From Pogonophryne albipinna (taxonomy: Eukaryota > Chordata > Actinopteri > Perciformes > Artedidraconidae), in assembly GCA_028583405.1 (NCBI GenBank), contig CM053263.1:4693804-4757803 (forward strand): DNA of 64,000 nt, in the 5' to 3' direction. The position numbers and the translations under genes were made by a program. Positions 39,812-52,579 of this stretch are shown piece after piece. Each line of letters opens with the position of its first letter. Position 1 is the first letter of the stretch. Below the pieces are notes generated by a model. It saw only the letters and a list, made by a program, of their open reading frames with translations. It was not told the origin of the DNA and did no database searches.

Positions 39812-39955
39812 CACACAGTTGACGTCCATGCCGGCCTCCAGCAGCGTGTTCACGGTGCTGTGGTGTCCATTGCGAGCGGCCAGGTGGAGCGGAGTGTGTC
39901 GGCGCGTGTGACTCGTCATGAGGTTGGGGTGAGCGCTCACCAGCATGCACACCAC
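39812..39955 (-). CDS. anks1b: anks1b exon D: ankyrin repeats 4 (end) and 5
   Basis: This is a 144-bp exon of 48 codons, phase 0 to 0, with acceptor gtgtgcgcag and donor gtaaga. It encodes the outer helix of repeat 4 ([13 protein letters not shown]) and repeat 5 ([18 protein letters not shown], then [11 protein letters not shown]). [12 protein letters not shown] is a near-perfect ankyrin core and is shared by ANKS1A and ANKS1B. The exon is flanked on both sides by a pair of related intronic sequences (see findings), which is unusual. Frame and splice sites are intact. Confidence 0.96.
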
Positions 39956-40856
39956 CTGCGCACACAAACACAGCAAGTCAGGAGAATAACAGCAACGTTT
40001 GGGGGAGCTGGGACACCTTTTTGAAAGAATAAAACAACAGTAAACAATGTTTGAAGTTTTTCTGAGAAACAGTAAGTGTTTCAGCCCCTGAGAATCAAAG
40101 AGAAGCGCTGTAAAGTTATCTGAGCCAGAGAAAAATAAATACAGCAGACAAAGAAATACTGCACCAAGCTAGTCCATAATACATTTACATTTTCACCCAG
40201 CATACAGAATAATAATAAAGCGCCAGAAAGGAGCTCAAGTGAGAAGGATTTACTTAAGCCATTTATGTTCCGTGTGAAGAATTTGGAGGGTGGGGTCTGT
40301 TAATCCTTATAAAAACTAAAGAAGAAGACTGTAAGGAATTTATGTAACAAATGTTTTTATCTGTTTTAAGTTAAGCCCAAAACAGTAGCAGCTAATAGTG
40401 TAAATAAACCAGCGTTAAAGTCAGCTGGATACACAGTTTTTAACCAAATCACATTTGCATTGTAAACCTAGTTAGCTTGCATTTACTTCTGTGTGAAATC
40501 AGTACCTATTGGATAAGAAATGACGATACATTCGAATGAGAAATATGCCACCATTATCTTTTTAAACCTCAAGTTGTCAGGTTATAATGAGAGCTAAAAG
40601 CAGAGCAAAAAATGTGTTCATCTGAATATAAAAAATGTCCAATCGATAATTAATGGAAATATACAGTAGGTCTGTTTCATTTGTTATTCTGTAGTATACA
40701 GCACGTCCTTGAATGAATACACCTGTCAATCATCTTGGGCATGATAGGAAGCTGTCAGTCAGTAGTGGAGTAGCCCTTTGTTTGATGGTCATCACACAGT
40801 TCTCTCCAAAGCTACTTCCTTTAATGTATTTCTCCATGTGTGTGTACAGTCAACTT

Positions 40857-41020
40857 TTGCCCCGTGTTAGTTACATCTCCGAGCAGCAGCAGCTTCCACC
40901 ACAGGGATTTCCCTTCATTATGATGCAGAGAGCAAGAGAGAAACACCGCTGCCTTTATAAATTATTCATTCATGCTCAGACAAACCTGTGTGGCTTGACT
41001 GCAATTACTCATACCTCAGC
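40857..41020. repeat. Member 2 of an unrecognised intronic sequence pair
   Basis: Related to 36308-36475 over about 165 bp (roughly 70 percent by eye) in the same orientation. It contains tataaattattcattcat. It lies on the 5' side of exon D in transcript order. Confidence 0.6.
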
Positions 41021-41103
41021 AGAGAGGATGTGTGATTGCATTTGAACATCAGCAGATGCTCGTGGCATAGTGAAAGGTGTGTGTATTCTTTGATACATTT
41101 TAG

Positions 41104-41430
41104 TAGTGGTGTAAAGTAACTAAGTAGATTTACTCAAGTTCTGTACTTAAGTATAATTTTGAGGTACTTCTACTTTATCAATTTTAAGCTACTTTGTACT
41201 ACTACTCCACTACGATTCAGAGGTTTATAGTGTACTTTTACTCCACTACATTTATTAAATTCCTTTAGTTACTTCGCAGATTTTGTTTAATGATGTGAAA
41301 TATAATCAACTCTTAAATCAGACTTTAGTTACACCTGGAGTAAATTCACAAGCTACCCTGCAGTATACAAAGTCATTCAAACTAGCTGCACCTTTACCAG
41401 CTTTGATGATCAATAATTATAATCAATAAA
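41104..41430 (+). mobile_element. 'AAGTA/TACTT' MITE, 3'-truncated copy
   Basis: It starts agtggtgtaaagtaactaag and runs to cctttaccagctttgatgat, matching the copy at 52580 closely (for example acaagctaccctgcagtata). Its far half is missing; a C-rich tract follows. Confidence 0.65.
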
Positions 41431-42618
41431 TGAAATTCATATCAATATCATGCTGCTACACCCCCCCCCCCCACCCCACCCCACCCCACCCCTGTGGTCC
41501 TGGGGAAGGTACAGATTGAGTCACCAGCTGCTACCTTTTCCCTGCCAGCGAAGACACATAATGTATGCAGAGGCTCACATATGCTTCTCTAGGATCCCAC
41601 CCTCTAGCCAGTGTAGCTGCTGAAGAAAAAAAAATGATCCCTCACCAGCTCCCCACTGAGTTTGTGTTATCGGAGACAATGACACCTGTACTAATACGTT
41701 GTATCCACATTGTGCCACCTTAACTGGCTTTTTTATGATTACATTTTCATTGCAAATTAAATGTTATTAGGGGCGCTGTGCCCTTGCAGCAGCTGGTAGC
41801 GGACGCTTGTGTGACATTCTCATTAATTTCAAAGGTTTGAATCATTTTTAGGTGACTTTTCATCCAGTATATGGAGATTTGAGCTTCTCCCCTTTAGAGG
41901 TATTGAAAGGTCAAGTCTAACAAGGTGAGATATTACTTGATCTCTCTTGACATTAAATTGAACAAAAAACTTCCAGGTACAAGTTTGAGATTTAATTTAA
42001 GGAATGTCTGGATTGGATGGTGATTGATGATTGAACTTTAGTTTAAATATTTGTAACAACTATATTTACTGGGCATTTCATGTGTTGTTGGATTCAAATA
42101 TTTTATATTAGAAGATAAAGTCTTTATGGTCTTTGTTTTCCCTAGCTCCATAAAAGGTAATGTTGAACGTTTTCTTGACAACAATGTAAGGTTAGTTACG
42201 ACATTACAATACTCTTAGTAATTGGAATTTAGAAAAAACCCGACCAGCCTTTTGCCTCAGATTACCAAAATGTGACTATTATCACACCTAAAACATGCTG
42301 AAAAAAATGCTGCCGTACCTTATATTAAGGGTGAAAAGGGACAAATGGGAACTTTTAAAGATAAAGCTATTTTTGCAACTTTAATGCAAAACAAAATGCA
42401 TCTGGTGACTTGCAAGCCATCTGCCTGAAAAATAATTTTGGTACAAGGATGTACATTTTAATAAATACAGATAAGGTCCTTGATATTTTGGCAACAATAA
42501 GGATATTAATAGAAACTGAAGAACATCTTAAAAGACTTTGGCCTTTGTATTGTAAATAATATACACATTCTGCTATTCATTTCACCATGAAAAGAACATA
42601 TATGTCACTTTTACTGAC

Positions 42619-42771
42619 CTGTAGCCGGCCGTACATGGCGGCCAGGTCCAGGGGGGTCTCCTGTTGGCTGTTCCTCATGGTGGGGTCGGTGAGCTCCTGA
42701 AGCAGCACTGAAACCACCTCAGAGTGACCGTACTGCGCCGCACAGTGCAGCGCCGTCTCCCGCTCATGGTT
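42619..42771 (-). CDS. anks1b: anks1b exon C: ankyrin repeats 3 and 4 (start)
   Basis: This is a 153-bp exon of exactly 51 codons, phase 0 at both ends, with acceptor ctctgtcacag and donor gtcagt. It encodes repeat 3 ([16 protein letters not shown], then [12 protein letters not shown]) and the first half of repeat 4 ([15 protein letters not shown]). The ELTDPT loop and LDLAA-YGRL are typical of the ANKS1 family. It joins exon B in frame across a 13.7-kb intron. It is a symmetric exon, so skipping would remove roughly one and a half repeats without a frameshift. Confidence 0.96.
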
Positions 42772-44068
42772 CTGTGACAGAGGGAGAGGTGAGGAGGAAG
42801 AAGGATGAGAGGAAACAGGTGGGAGTGGATGTAGGAATTATAGGAATAATGAAGAGAAGGAAAAAACATCAGAAGGATGGAGCGAGGAGGCAGAGAAGGG
42901 GAAATGAAAGAGGTAAGTGATGGAAGCAAGAGAGAGTTGAAGAGGTAAGTGGTAAAGGATGGAAAAAGGTGATGGAAGTAGGGATATGAGTTTGTGGTGA
43001 TTAATGGAATGGAAAATAAGAGAGTGAGAGTAGGGCGTATATGGGTGAAAGTTTTGAGATAGAGAGAAGAAAAAGGGGGAAGAGCAGTGAGTCTTACGTA
43101 TCTGAACACAAACACAAGGTGAAATTCAAGATGGAAAGCTACACTCTGTCCACGAGTTTCTGCTACACATATGAAGCACATGTCTCGGTCAGTACATCAT
43201 TCTGCATGTAAAATACCAAAAGCATGTCAGGTTTGTGAGCGCTGTCAGGGGAAAATCTATAGCTTCCTGTCAGAGGAATTGAAGAGATGGCCAAAAGCAA
43301 CATTTATTTCCTCAAACCCTTTGTGCTTTTTAGCTCCAACACTTTACTCACCACTTACCCGACTGAAGTCAACTTCCATTCAACTGCTCAATCACCATAA
43401 TGATAATAAAAGACTACCATAAAAAAGGAGTTTGTACCACATATCAATCATACGTTCATTTTTAAAGTAATTTTAAATTAATTTCTTTAAACTTATTTCT
43501 CTGAAGTACATTAAGCTTACACATTACCCAGATATAAGGGTCTCTTATGGCGCATTTCGCACGGCTTAGTACGGTATAGTTAGGCCTTGGTAGGCCATGC
43601 TCTCTTTATGCTGCGTTTCCATTACAGTTTAGGAACTGGGGCAGTAACTATAGTAACGCAGTGTAGGCGTAGCCGTGACGGCATCTTCAATGCGAAACAC
43701 AAAACCAACATCAGCCGTCAGCTGTTAGCCCTCAGAGCTCACAGCTCCTCATATCTGTTCAGAAACTAGACAAAAGTTAAACAAGTACAAACCACAGACT
43801 GCCTGTGTCATGGCGAATACAGTCGCTGCTTTATTTATGTCTGTATAGGCCGTTGTTGTGAAGTCTGGACGGTCGGAGAATATACAACGTTAGCTTAGAA
43901 AACACGCATTTTAAAAGGTTTTTCGCCTGCCGTCTGTCTGCAGACTTGTCAAAGCATTAATTCATGGTTTTTACTAACCGGTATCAGTATGTTGTTAATT
44001 CTGCATCATTTTGAAACGTGTATTACAATTAAATCACGGTCGAATATGTTCATTTTGTTGTAGTTGTA

Positions 44069-44118
44069 GGGGCGGTGGTTCAGTCTGTAGGGGATTGGAC
44101 TTTGGACCGAAGGGTTAA
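44069..44118 (+). repeat. SINE head fragment (tRNA-like A box)
   Basis: aggggcggtggttcagtctg followed by taggggattggactttggac resembles the 5' end of a common tRNA-derived fish SINE as I remember it. The B box is missing; the tandem array starts immediately after. Confidence 0.45.
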
Positions 44119-44120
44119 TT

Positions 44121-44734
44121 AAAATGGAATAAAAAGAGGTGTGTCCTATGCAGCCAGTGTAGTTCTTTGACCCATCATTGATCTTGAGTGATTAGGTCAC
44201 ATGACCTGGAAGGTATTGAAGCAATAAGCTCATTTTTCTATCAACAATACTAATATAACATATTTAGAGTATTAAAATGCAATAAAAAGAGGTGTGTCCT
44301 ATGCAGCCAGTGTAGTTCTTTGACCCAACATTGAATTTGAGTGATTAGGTCACTTGACCTGGAAGGTATTGAAGCAATATGCTCATTTTCGCATCAAAAT
44401 ATTAATATAAAAATATTTTAAGTATTAAAATACAATAAAAAGAGGTGTGTCCTATACAGCAAGTGTAGTTCTTTGACCCAGCACTGGTTTTGAGTGAATT
44501 GGTCACAACATGACCTGGAAGGTATTGAAGCAATATGCTAATTTTCGCATTAAAATATTAATATAAAAATATTTAGAGTGTTAAAATGCAATAAAAAGAG
44601 GTGTGTCCTATGCAGCAAGTTTAGTTATTTTATCCAGCACTGATTTTGAGTCATTAGGTCACATGATCTAGAAGTTATTGAAGAAATATGCAAATGTTTC
44701 CATAAAAATATTAATAAAACGTATTTAAAGTATT
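44121..44734. repeat. Tandem repeat, four copies of a ~153-bp unit
   Basis: Units begin aaaatggaataaaaagaggt at 44121, 44274, 44427 and 44583 (153, 153, 156 and 152 bp). Each carries gtgtgtcctatgcagc, ttgaccca, gtgattaggtcac-tgacctgg and aatatgctcattttcgcat variants. The copies differ by scattered substitutions and small indels. Confidence 0.93.
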
Positions 44735-45004
44735 AAAACAAATACATGCTCTAGCGTGGATTTGCTTCACATTCACTCAATCGGGAAGCTGTCGATTTAT
44801 TAAAAATAAATGTTTTCTTGTGTAATTGAAAAGTCATTTGTTGATGATCCCTAAGTGAAAGCCTCGTTTCGCGGAGAAGATCTCCCCGCCAGCAGCAGGG
44901 GAAACTGACGCTGCTGGCGGGTCCGCGAATGTCCGTCGAATATCCAACCTAAAACTAAATTCACCGCGGTTAGACTGGCTGCCTCCGCTCTTAACTCTCA
45001 ACGG

Positions 45005-45166
45005 CATGTGTGCATATAACTGTGTGTGTATTTGTATATGTGCATGTTCTAAAAAGTGTGTACTGTGTGTACTGCATGACCTGTATAACAACGCATGTGT
45101 GTGTACGACAGAGTGGAAACTGAATTTCCCCCTCGGGGGATTAATAAAGGTTCTTCTTCTTCTAGT
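45005..45166 (+). repeat. LINE-type 3' end with TTC tail
   Basis: The end reads aactgaatttccccctcggg, then gattaataaaggttcttctt, the standard teleost Rex/RTE-like 3' end with a microsatellite tail. It lies inside the composite element. Confidence 0.5.
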
Positions 45167-46149
45167 TGTAGCCCCCTTGCCAGCTATTCTCTCTCTAGTT
45201 TAGCATAGTTGGCCCGGAAAGAACCTCGATTTTGGAGAGCCAGAAAACTGAAAAAGTACCCGCTAGCCGGAACTACGCCTAGTGGAAACACAACCAAAAA
45301 CGGGCCGGGCGCTCCGCGCTGTAGTGGAAATGCGCCATTAATGTACAGTATTTATCGAAAGTTATTTATTTCTATGTTGTCCTTATCTTTAGTAAGTTAC
45401 AGTCGATGGTAAAACGTACATATCTGCAGTACATAGCAGTGAAAATACCCATTTTAACAATTATTTACTTTCTTAAAATGCTTAAATGGGGGCCGAAGTA
45501 AAACATTATCTCTGCATTCCAAGTCATGTAAAAAAACAAAAACAAAACAAAACAGTGCTCTGAAAACTAACAATCTCAAATAACCAAATTCCCCCAGAGC
45601 ATGATAAAGAGATAGGAAGCCAGACATGTGGCCTTAAATGTCTCAGAGAGACTGTGTTTTAAAGGTTATTTCAAACCTGAGAGGCTCTAATGTTTAGAGG
45701 AGCTGTGGCTATTTTCTGATTCTCGAGGGGCCCTTGTCAGGACAAGAACACTGTTGGTCGTCCCTGGGGTCCTGCAGCTCTGGGAACAGCCTAATATGTG
45801 GAAAACTGAGCAGAGGGACACCCATGAAGGAAAGAGAGACATGATTGATAGTCATACCAGGGGAGAAGAAAGAGAGGAGGATAGTGAGGCAGCCCTGCAG
45901 AGATTACATCCGTGTGTGTTCCTGTATACTTGGAAATAGATAATCTGTCAGCTATGAACTGCACATATACATACACGTGATGGAAGCACCCATAGCTATT
46001 TAGGCTTCTGTGGAAATCACCAAAGAGGGGGAAAGGAAAGTTATAAGCATGTGAATCTGTGTTAGTTCTTGGGGGGGGGGGGTTTTCTCAAAGAGCAACA
46101 CCTATATTTTGAGTAAGTGGCTGAAATGTAACACTATGAAGGGAAAACG

Positions 46150-46480
46150 TGGTTCTGCTGTTCCAATTAGTAGCTCTTTACACCTTCAATTAATTAAGGA
46201 GCAGTTGGAAGGATAACGAATGGGGACATAATCCTAAAAAAACAACAGAGAATAACCCTGACGAAGCTGTACAAAATGAGTTTACAGATTAATTTGATAT
46301 TGAGAAACATTGAGTTACTACTAGCAACTGCTACCATAGCTTCCATGTCAAGAGCTTCCAAGATATGTCTCTCACTACAGAACAAAAAAGCCAGCTCCAA
46401 ACGAGTAATTAATTATGAGCAATTATCAGGCTGAACGAATGATGTGAAATTAAATGGCAATTAAGTCTGATTATCATGCT
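46150..46480. promoter_or_regulatory. Candidate enhancer-like non-coding sequence
   Basis: Non-repetitive by eye, with clustered homeodomain-type TAATTA cores: ttaattaa near 46190, taattaatta at 46406-46415, caattatc, aattaaatggcaattaag near 46450. No coding frame. This is inference from composition only. Confidence 0.25.
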
Positions 46481-49400
46481 TTCCTTTTCATATGATGTTT
46501 TCATGCTTCAGAATACAGACATATTTTATCATGTGACTTATTGTAACAAAATCTTGACAACTACCCTCCTTCTTCCTCACATTTCCTGCCTCTCCATGAC
46601 AATACTCAAACGAACCATGACCACACTCTGCTCCCTGGATCTCATCTCAGGCCTTTCCGTACTCTCTTTGTCCCCAGAGCCTCTCCATCTCTCTACTTCC
46701 AGAGCAGAGAGTGAGATATATGTATCTGTGAGTAACAGAGGGAAATAGCCCCTGTATGAAGACACACATACACATGATCTAGCTGCAAAAATCACTACAA
46801 ATGTGCTCGGGAGCCTTCCCTCCTCCTTAGCCAATCAGATTAATGTATTCCTCCCCGTGGATCGCACACCCCTCCATTGATGGCACAGTGGAAGCTTCCA
46901 GAGCGGCTCTGATTGCAGGTCTACTACTGTAATCACACACTCCTGCACACTGTAATTCACATTCATCACAGTTTACTGCTGTAATTGTTGGTTGCATTAT
47001 GTTTAACAAACTCCACTTGCTCTGTTCCCTGAGTCTACGATATCACCATTTTCCACTGGAGCGACTCAAATCAGGATCATTTAAGTTTCATTTAATCTAA
47101 TATAGCATATGTACTGTTTTCTCAGAGGACCACATAGCAGCATGATCATTTATCATCTGACAGACAGTCTCAGTGTGTGGAATATCAATTAAGTGCCAGG
47201 AGAAAAGGTCATTCATCTATTAAAAGGTTAAATGCACCAGTTAACACATTTTTAAGTCCCAATGTGTCATTTATTTTGAGCATTTAGCAATTACAGTTGT
47301 ACTTGAAGGCAAGGATACACAACAAAGTGTCCTAAGATAAGGGATCAAGGTGGACGTGATGAACAGCTGGGGCTCCTTTTGCCACCAGAGACTTGTATTT
47401 TTGAAGGCATTTTATTTTTACACCTGAAGCAAACAGTATAACCTTCAAATGTATAGAAGAAAAAAACACTTGTGCTTGCACTTGTAAGTTAACACAATAT
47501 AAAGCATGATGAATTGTAGTTGCTATAGTTACCAGCAGATAATATAGGTGGCACACTGATTTCAGGACAACACTTTTGACCTAAACAATGAATAAACTTT
47601 TAACAATATATTCACAAGTGAGTATTTTACATGGTGAAGGTTAATGATGACTTTGAATACATGAGTATTACGCATTTGTTTGGTTGGTTGTTCATAAAAA
47701 TACAACTTGACTTAATGAACCCCTTACAGGATCCAAAACCTTCACAACTTGGATTTAGTTTAGTCTGAAGTTACTGTTATAACATGTATGAATTGTCCTG
47801 CCTCTTTCTGGCCTCTCACACCCAGTAGCACTTACTGTAAGTACAACATACACAAAGCAGAGCCATTATGTGCATTGGACAGTGTGAGCCAAAGCTCAAC
47901 TAAATTGAACTTTAAACCCAAACACCCTGATCTCCAAACTGCATGTAATAGGCTACTGGCACTGTCGGGAGTCCGGAAGTTATGTGGGCACAATTGTTTC
48001 TCCAAAGACTGGGGGAAATGTTAATTTTGAGTGTCTCTAAATTCCACGAGTTCTGTAACTCTAATCTCCGATTCAAACATCTGCAGATTTAGGTAATTTA
48101 TAGGTAATTTATAGGTGAATGAGGTATTATTATTATAACGGTATTATTGGTGGTTTACTATGAGGGACAATGTGGGATAAAGTAGAGACAGTTTGTTTCC
48201 AAGGTCAACACTGAACCTAAAGATCTCAGAACAATGGAAATATGGACCTCTACCATTCAATGACAATCATATGGTAAAATCAAAAGCTTCAGAACAGCCA
48301 ATGAATGGACCTTATGGCGCGATTGTTTTGGTAATTAACATTTGGATCACGGATTCGATTAAACCCTTCAACAGGATGATAATGACTACCTTTTCAGATT
48401 TAACTCTAAAACAAGCATGCAGCGGTAGATTTCGGCCATTGTTGGTGCTGCCACAGACCTCTGCAGCCTTAAACGGACAATAAAGCTTTGTCAGTCCAAT
48501 CGGCAGCTTTAGATAGGGCAAACGCAATACTCAGACAAAAAGGAGAGTGACAAAGAGATGAACAGAGACACAGAGTGACGGGCCGAGCGAGACAGGGACG
48601 GAGGGGAGGTGAGAGAGAGCGGGAGATGTAGAGAAAATACCTCCATGCTCTCAGAGACAGCTATATATTTCCATTACAATCGCTCTGACAGCTCTCCGAT
48701 ATCATCCAGCACTCGGTGCATTGTTGCTGATTGGCCGCTCTAATGACGCATCAACAGGCATGGCAGCACATTATTGACATGCCATTACAAATGCATGTCA
48801 AAGCTTTTCTTTCAGCAGCACATATAGCGCTGAAACACAGTTAATGGTCATAAATATCATGCGTAAGAGAAAAGGGGAGTTTTTGTTTTGATGATACATC
48901 TTTACTATCCATGGCGAATCCTTGTCAACACAAAACATACTTGCACACTCATGGCATTACAGTACATTTACCTGCACACACACATTTCCATTATCTAGGT
49001 TCATTTGCATTGGAGCAAACAAACATCCAAGCGAAGGAGCGAGCCTTATCAGGGTCTGAAATGAAACCACTGTGGGTGAAGCGAGAGGTATTTGTTTGAA
49101 CATAATGCTGATGGACTGATATGCAGGATGAGCCTCGTCTACGTTACAGCGTCTCGTAATCCCAGCAGCTCAGCGCCTGGGGACAGCTGGGTAAATAAAT
49201 AGGCTGTAGACACACAAGGTGAAACTGTATCGCCCTTCTCACTCCTGTCCTCTCTTAGAAATATGGAGCCTATTCCTCTATTTCTATGTATAGTACATGG
49301 GATATACTAAATAAAAAAAGAATCTGAGCTTAATGTTTTACAGGTGCTTTCTTGCTTTAATTCATAGGTTTATTGGTTTAAAAAAATCTTTAATTACATT

Positions 49401-49581
49401 TACAATTTTTATGTAATTTTTAGATGAAATGGAAAAGTATTGACAAAAGCTTAATAAAATCATAATAATTCATATTTTCTTATTTTAAAAAAACGGTTTG
49501 GCTTTAAATGTTTTACAGATTTGTATTTGTTTTTCCTCATAACATTTTTAGAAGTACTTGCTGTTTCTTTCAGCCTAAAAT

Positions 49582-51341
49582 AAAAACAACGCACGTGCCT
49601 TGTTCGCTACCGTCGACAGACTAACTAACCCCCCAGTGTCAGTAGCCTCTGAATTTCTATCCACCAGGGCGTGCAATGATTTTGCCTCCTTCTTCACTCA
49701 CAAAATTCAGAAAATCAGACAAGCAGTCAGTGCCTCTGCATCAGGAACAGCAAATGTTTTGTCTCTGTGTCCACCTAATATCAATTCAAACACCATGACA
49801 CAATTCCATCAGATTAATGATAAAGACCTAGAGGACATTATACAACTTCTGAAATCCTCCTCCTGCTGCCTTGATATTATTCCAACAGGGTTTTTCAAAA
49901 ATGTTTTTCCTTGCATGGCCTCAGATCTACTTCATATAGTAAACAAGTCTCTTCACTCAGGTGTTTTTCCACAGGCCCTGAAAACTGCAGTCATTAAACC
50001 GCTCTTAAAAAAGCATAATCCAGATGCTTCAGTAATGAACAATTACAGGCCCATATCAAACCTTCCATTTCTAGGTAAAATCATTGAAAAAGTAGTCTTT
50101 CAACAGTTGAGTAATTTCTTGCATTTAAATAACTGTTTTGATGTGTTCCAGTCAGGCTTTCGTCCAAACCACAGCACTGAGACTGCTCTTGTAAAGGTCT
50201 TCAATGACATCCACTTAAACACAGACAGTGGCAGAACTTCAGTGTTAATATTATTAGATCTCAGTGCTGCGTTTGACACTGTTGACCACAACATATTACT
50301 AGACCGACTAGAAAACTGGGTGGGACTTTCGGAAACAGTTCTAAATTGGTTTGAATCCTACTTAAAGGACAGAAACAACTTTGTTTCTATAGGTAAATAC
50401 ACATCTGAGTTGACAAATATGACATGTGGGGTACCTCAAGGCTCCATCTTGGGGCCTCTTCTCTTTAACATCTACATGCTACCACTGGCTCAGATAATGA
50501 AAAACAACAAAATAAGTTAACATAGCTATGCGGATGACACACAAATTTACATTTCACCAGGAGACTATTCTCCAGTTAAAACACTGAGTAAGTGCATTGA
50601 ACAAATCAATGACTGGACTTTCTCCAATTAAACAAAGATAAAACTGAGGTAATGGTCTTTGGAGCCAAGGCAGAACGTATAAAAGTTAGCGCTGAGCTTC
50701 AGCCTGCAATGTTCAAAACAACAGATAAAGCCAGAAATCTAGGTGTAGTCATGGACTCTGACCTGAGTTTCAACAGTCACATTAAAACAGTTACTAAATC
50801 AGCCTACTATCACCTAAAGAACATATCTAGGATTAAAAGACTAATGTCACAGCAGGATTTGGAAAAACTTGTCCATGCTTTTATCTTTAGTAGACTGGAC
50901 TACTGTAATGGTGTCTTTACAGGTCTCACTAAAAAATATATTAGAAAGCTGCAGCTGATTCAGAACGCCGCTGCTCGAGTCCTCACTAACACTAAGAAAG
51001 TGGATCACATCACTCCTGTTCTGAAGTCTTTACACTGGCTTCCTGTGTGTCAAAGAATAGATTTCATAATACTGCTGCTGGTTTATAAAGCACTGAATGG
51101 TTTAGGCCCAAAATACATTTCTGGCCTCATGCTAAATTATGAACCATCCAGATCTCTCAGGTCTTCAGGGACTGGCCAGCTTTCTGTCCCCAGAGTCAGA
51201 ACTAAACATGTAGAAGCAGCATTCAGTTATTATGCTCCAAATATCTGGAACAAACTCCCAGAAACCTGCAGGTCCGCTGCAACTCTTACTACTTTTAAAT
51301 CCAGGCTGAAGACTTATCTTTTTGTCGCTGCTTTTAATTGA
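49582..51341 (+). pseudogene. LINE ORF2 reverse transcriptase remnant (copy 2)
   Basis: The frame is open from 49582 to the stop at 50518. The catalytic YADD region follows the stop, and a second open stretch (50652-51341) in another frame encodes the C-terminal part (SRLDYCNGVFTGL, YAPNIWNKLPETCRSAATL). There is no endonuclease domain in the copy. Non-functional. Confidence 0.88.
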
Positions 51342-51550
51342 AACTGAGCCGTTGTGTTCATCAGTAAAGTGGAACTTCTGTGTGAACTATTCATATCTAC
51401 TTTTTATTCATGTATTTTTTCTTTTAAATGTTTCTTTTATTATCTTTTACTGTTTTTAAATGCCTTTGTCTGAATGTCTTTCATTTTTGTAAAGCACCTT
51501 GAATTGCCTTGTGTTGAAAGGTGCTATATAAATAAACTTGCCTTGCCTTA
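49582..51550 (+). mobile_element. L2-clade LINE, 5'-truncated, copy 2
   Basis: Nearly identical to the copy at 18182 over their shared length, with 334 bp more at the 5' end. It is flanked by cctaaaat at 49574-49581 and 51551-51558, an 8-bp target duplication. It carries the RT motifs LDLSAAFDTVDH and GVPQGSILGPLLF and the TTGCC tail. Lesions: a C to A change creating a stop just before the YADD box (50518-50520), a 6-bp deletion near 50551 and a 10-bp deletion near 50619 that shifts the frame. Antisense to anks1b. Confidence 0.92.
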
Positions 51551-51751
51551 CCTAAAATGATTCAGGCAACTGAATCTCCAAAACAATTAATACATAAATC
51601 TTATAAAATAATAATTCATGACCTTCAGGCATAGTAATAACATCTAAAAATGTACCTTACGACTAGATCTGTATTCACTGATGTTTGAAGTGTAGCATTT
51701 TCATAAATTCAACTGAATACATACACTTTTAATTTGATCAATATACTCTAT

Positions 51752-51771
51752 AACCCCCCCCCCCCCCCCCA
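51752..51771 (+). repeat. Poly-C run
   Basis: About 18-20 C followed by acc. Confidence 0.85.
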
Positions 51772-52579
51772 CCAAAGTGTCATTTGTCATATTGCGCTCA
51801 AACCATATTTTCTCAAATTCATACCGCTGCAGTGCCCTTCAGCGAGACACACAATCTGCTGCTCTGAAGATGAAATGTGAACTCTGATCTACCTTTAGGG
51901 CAGGCAACTTAAAGAAAAAACACATTTTCCATTTTCTGTCAAAAACCAAAAGGGAAAAAGCTGCAAACGTTTTTCTGTGTTTTCATATGACACCTCAATC
52001 AACACGCTCACACTTAATCGTCTGTTACACATTCCACATTTATTTTACTCAACTTTAATTAGGAAGCCGACGGAGCGTGTGGGAAAACATATGACATATA
52101 GCTTTTTTTTTATTTCATAAAAAACGTCTTTTCCCACACTGGCTTCTTGAGTAGCTTCACACAGAGTTCACATGTTGACCGTCAGGGAACACATGGTTTC
52201 CATTTCATGTGTGGTAACAGCATGTGTGTGCAGCCTGTAGGATGTATACACACACAGGCGCTAACACACATAAACACACAGCAGGTGAGCCACCTCATGA
52301 CCTTTGTCTTGGTTCACACAGCCTCTGGGCTCCCAGAAGGCCGCGCTGCACCTGGAGAAAAGCCTGCTGGAAGTATTTCATCTACGCATGCTTCCACACA
52401 TGTGAAGCACAGCTGGCGCACCATTCTAATCTCTCTTATTATCTCCCATGATTATTTGCTGCTGTTCTACTTTCTCCTCCTTTGGGAGCACAGGAGGGAG
52501 AGAGGAGTAGTATTACCTCTGTCCTTCTGTTTATGGAAACAAAGAAACCAGCTTTAGTCCCTGTGCAGCACAGAGGGAC

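Larger units (their letters stand above)
39956..42618. other. 2.7-kb intron of anks1b between exons C and D
   Basis: It contains member 2 of the intronic pair (40857-41020), a 'TACTT' MITE fragment (41104-41430) and a C-rich (CCCCA)n tract at 41461-41491. Otherwise featureless. Confidence 0.75.
43547..45338. mobile_element. Composite TIR element, about 1.8 kb
   Basis: The ends atggcgcatttc (43547-43558) and gaaatgcgccat (45327-45338) are perfect 12-bp inverted repeats. TTA lies on both outer sides if the ends are read as TGGCGC...GCGCCA, which fits a 3-bp duplication of PIF/Harbinger type. Inside are a SINE-like head, a four-copy tandem array and a LINE-like 3' end. No transposase is recognised, so it is a non-autonomous element that accumulated or captured other repeats. 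Confidence 0.55.

Noticed and set aside
42675..43181. 168-codon minus-strand open frame overlapping exon C
   Set aside because: It reads exon C in another frame and then a pyrimidine-rich intron; the ankyrin frame of exon C is the real one.
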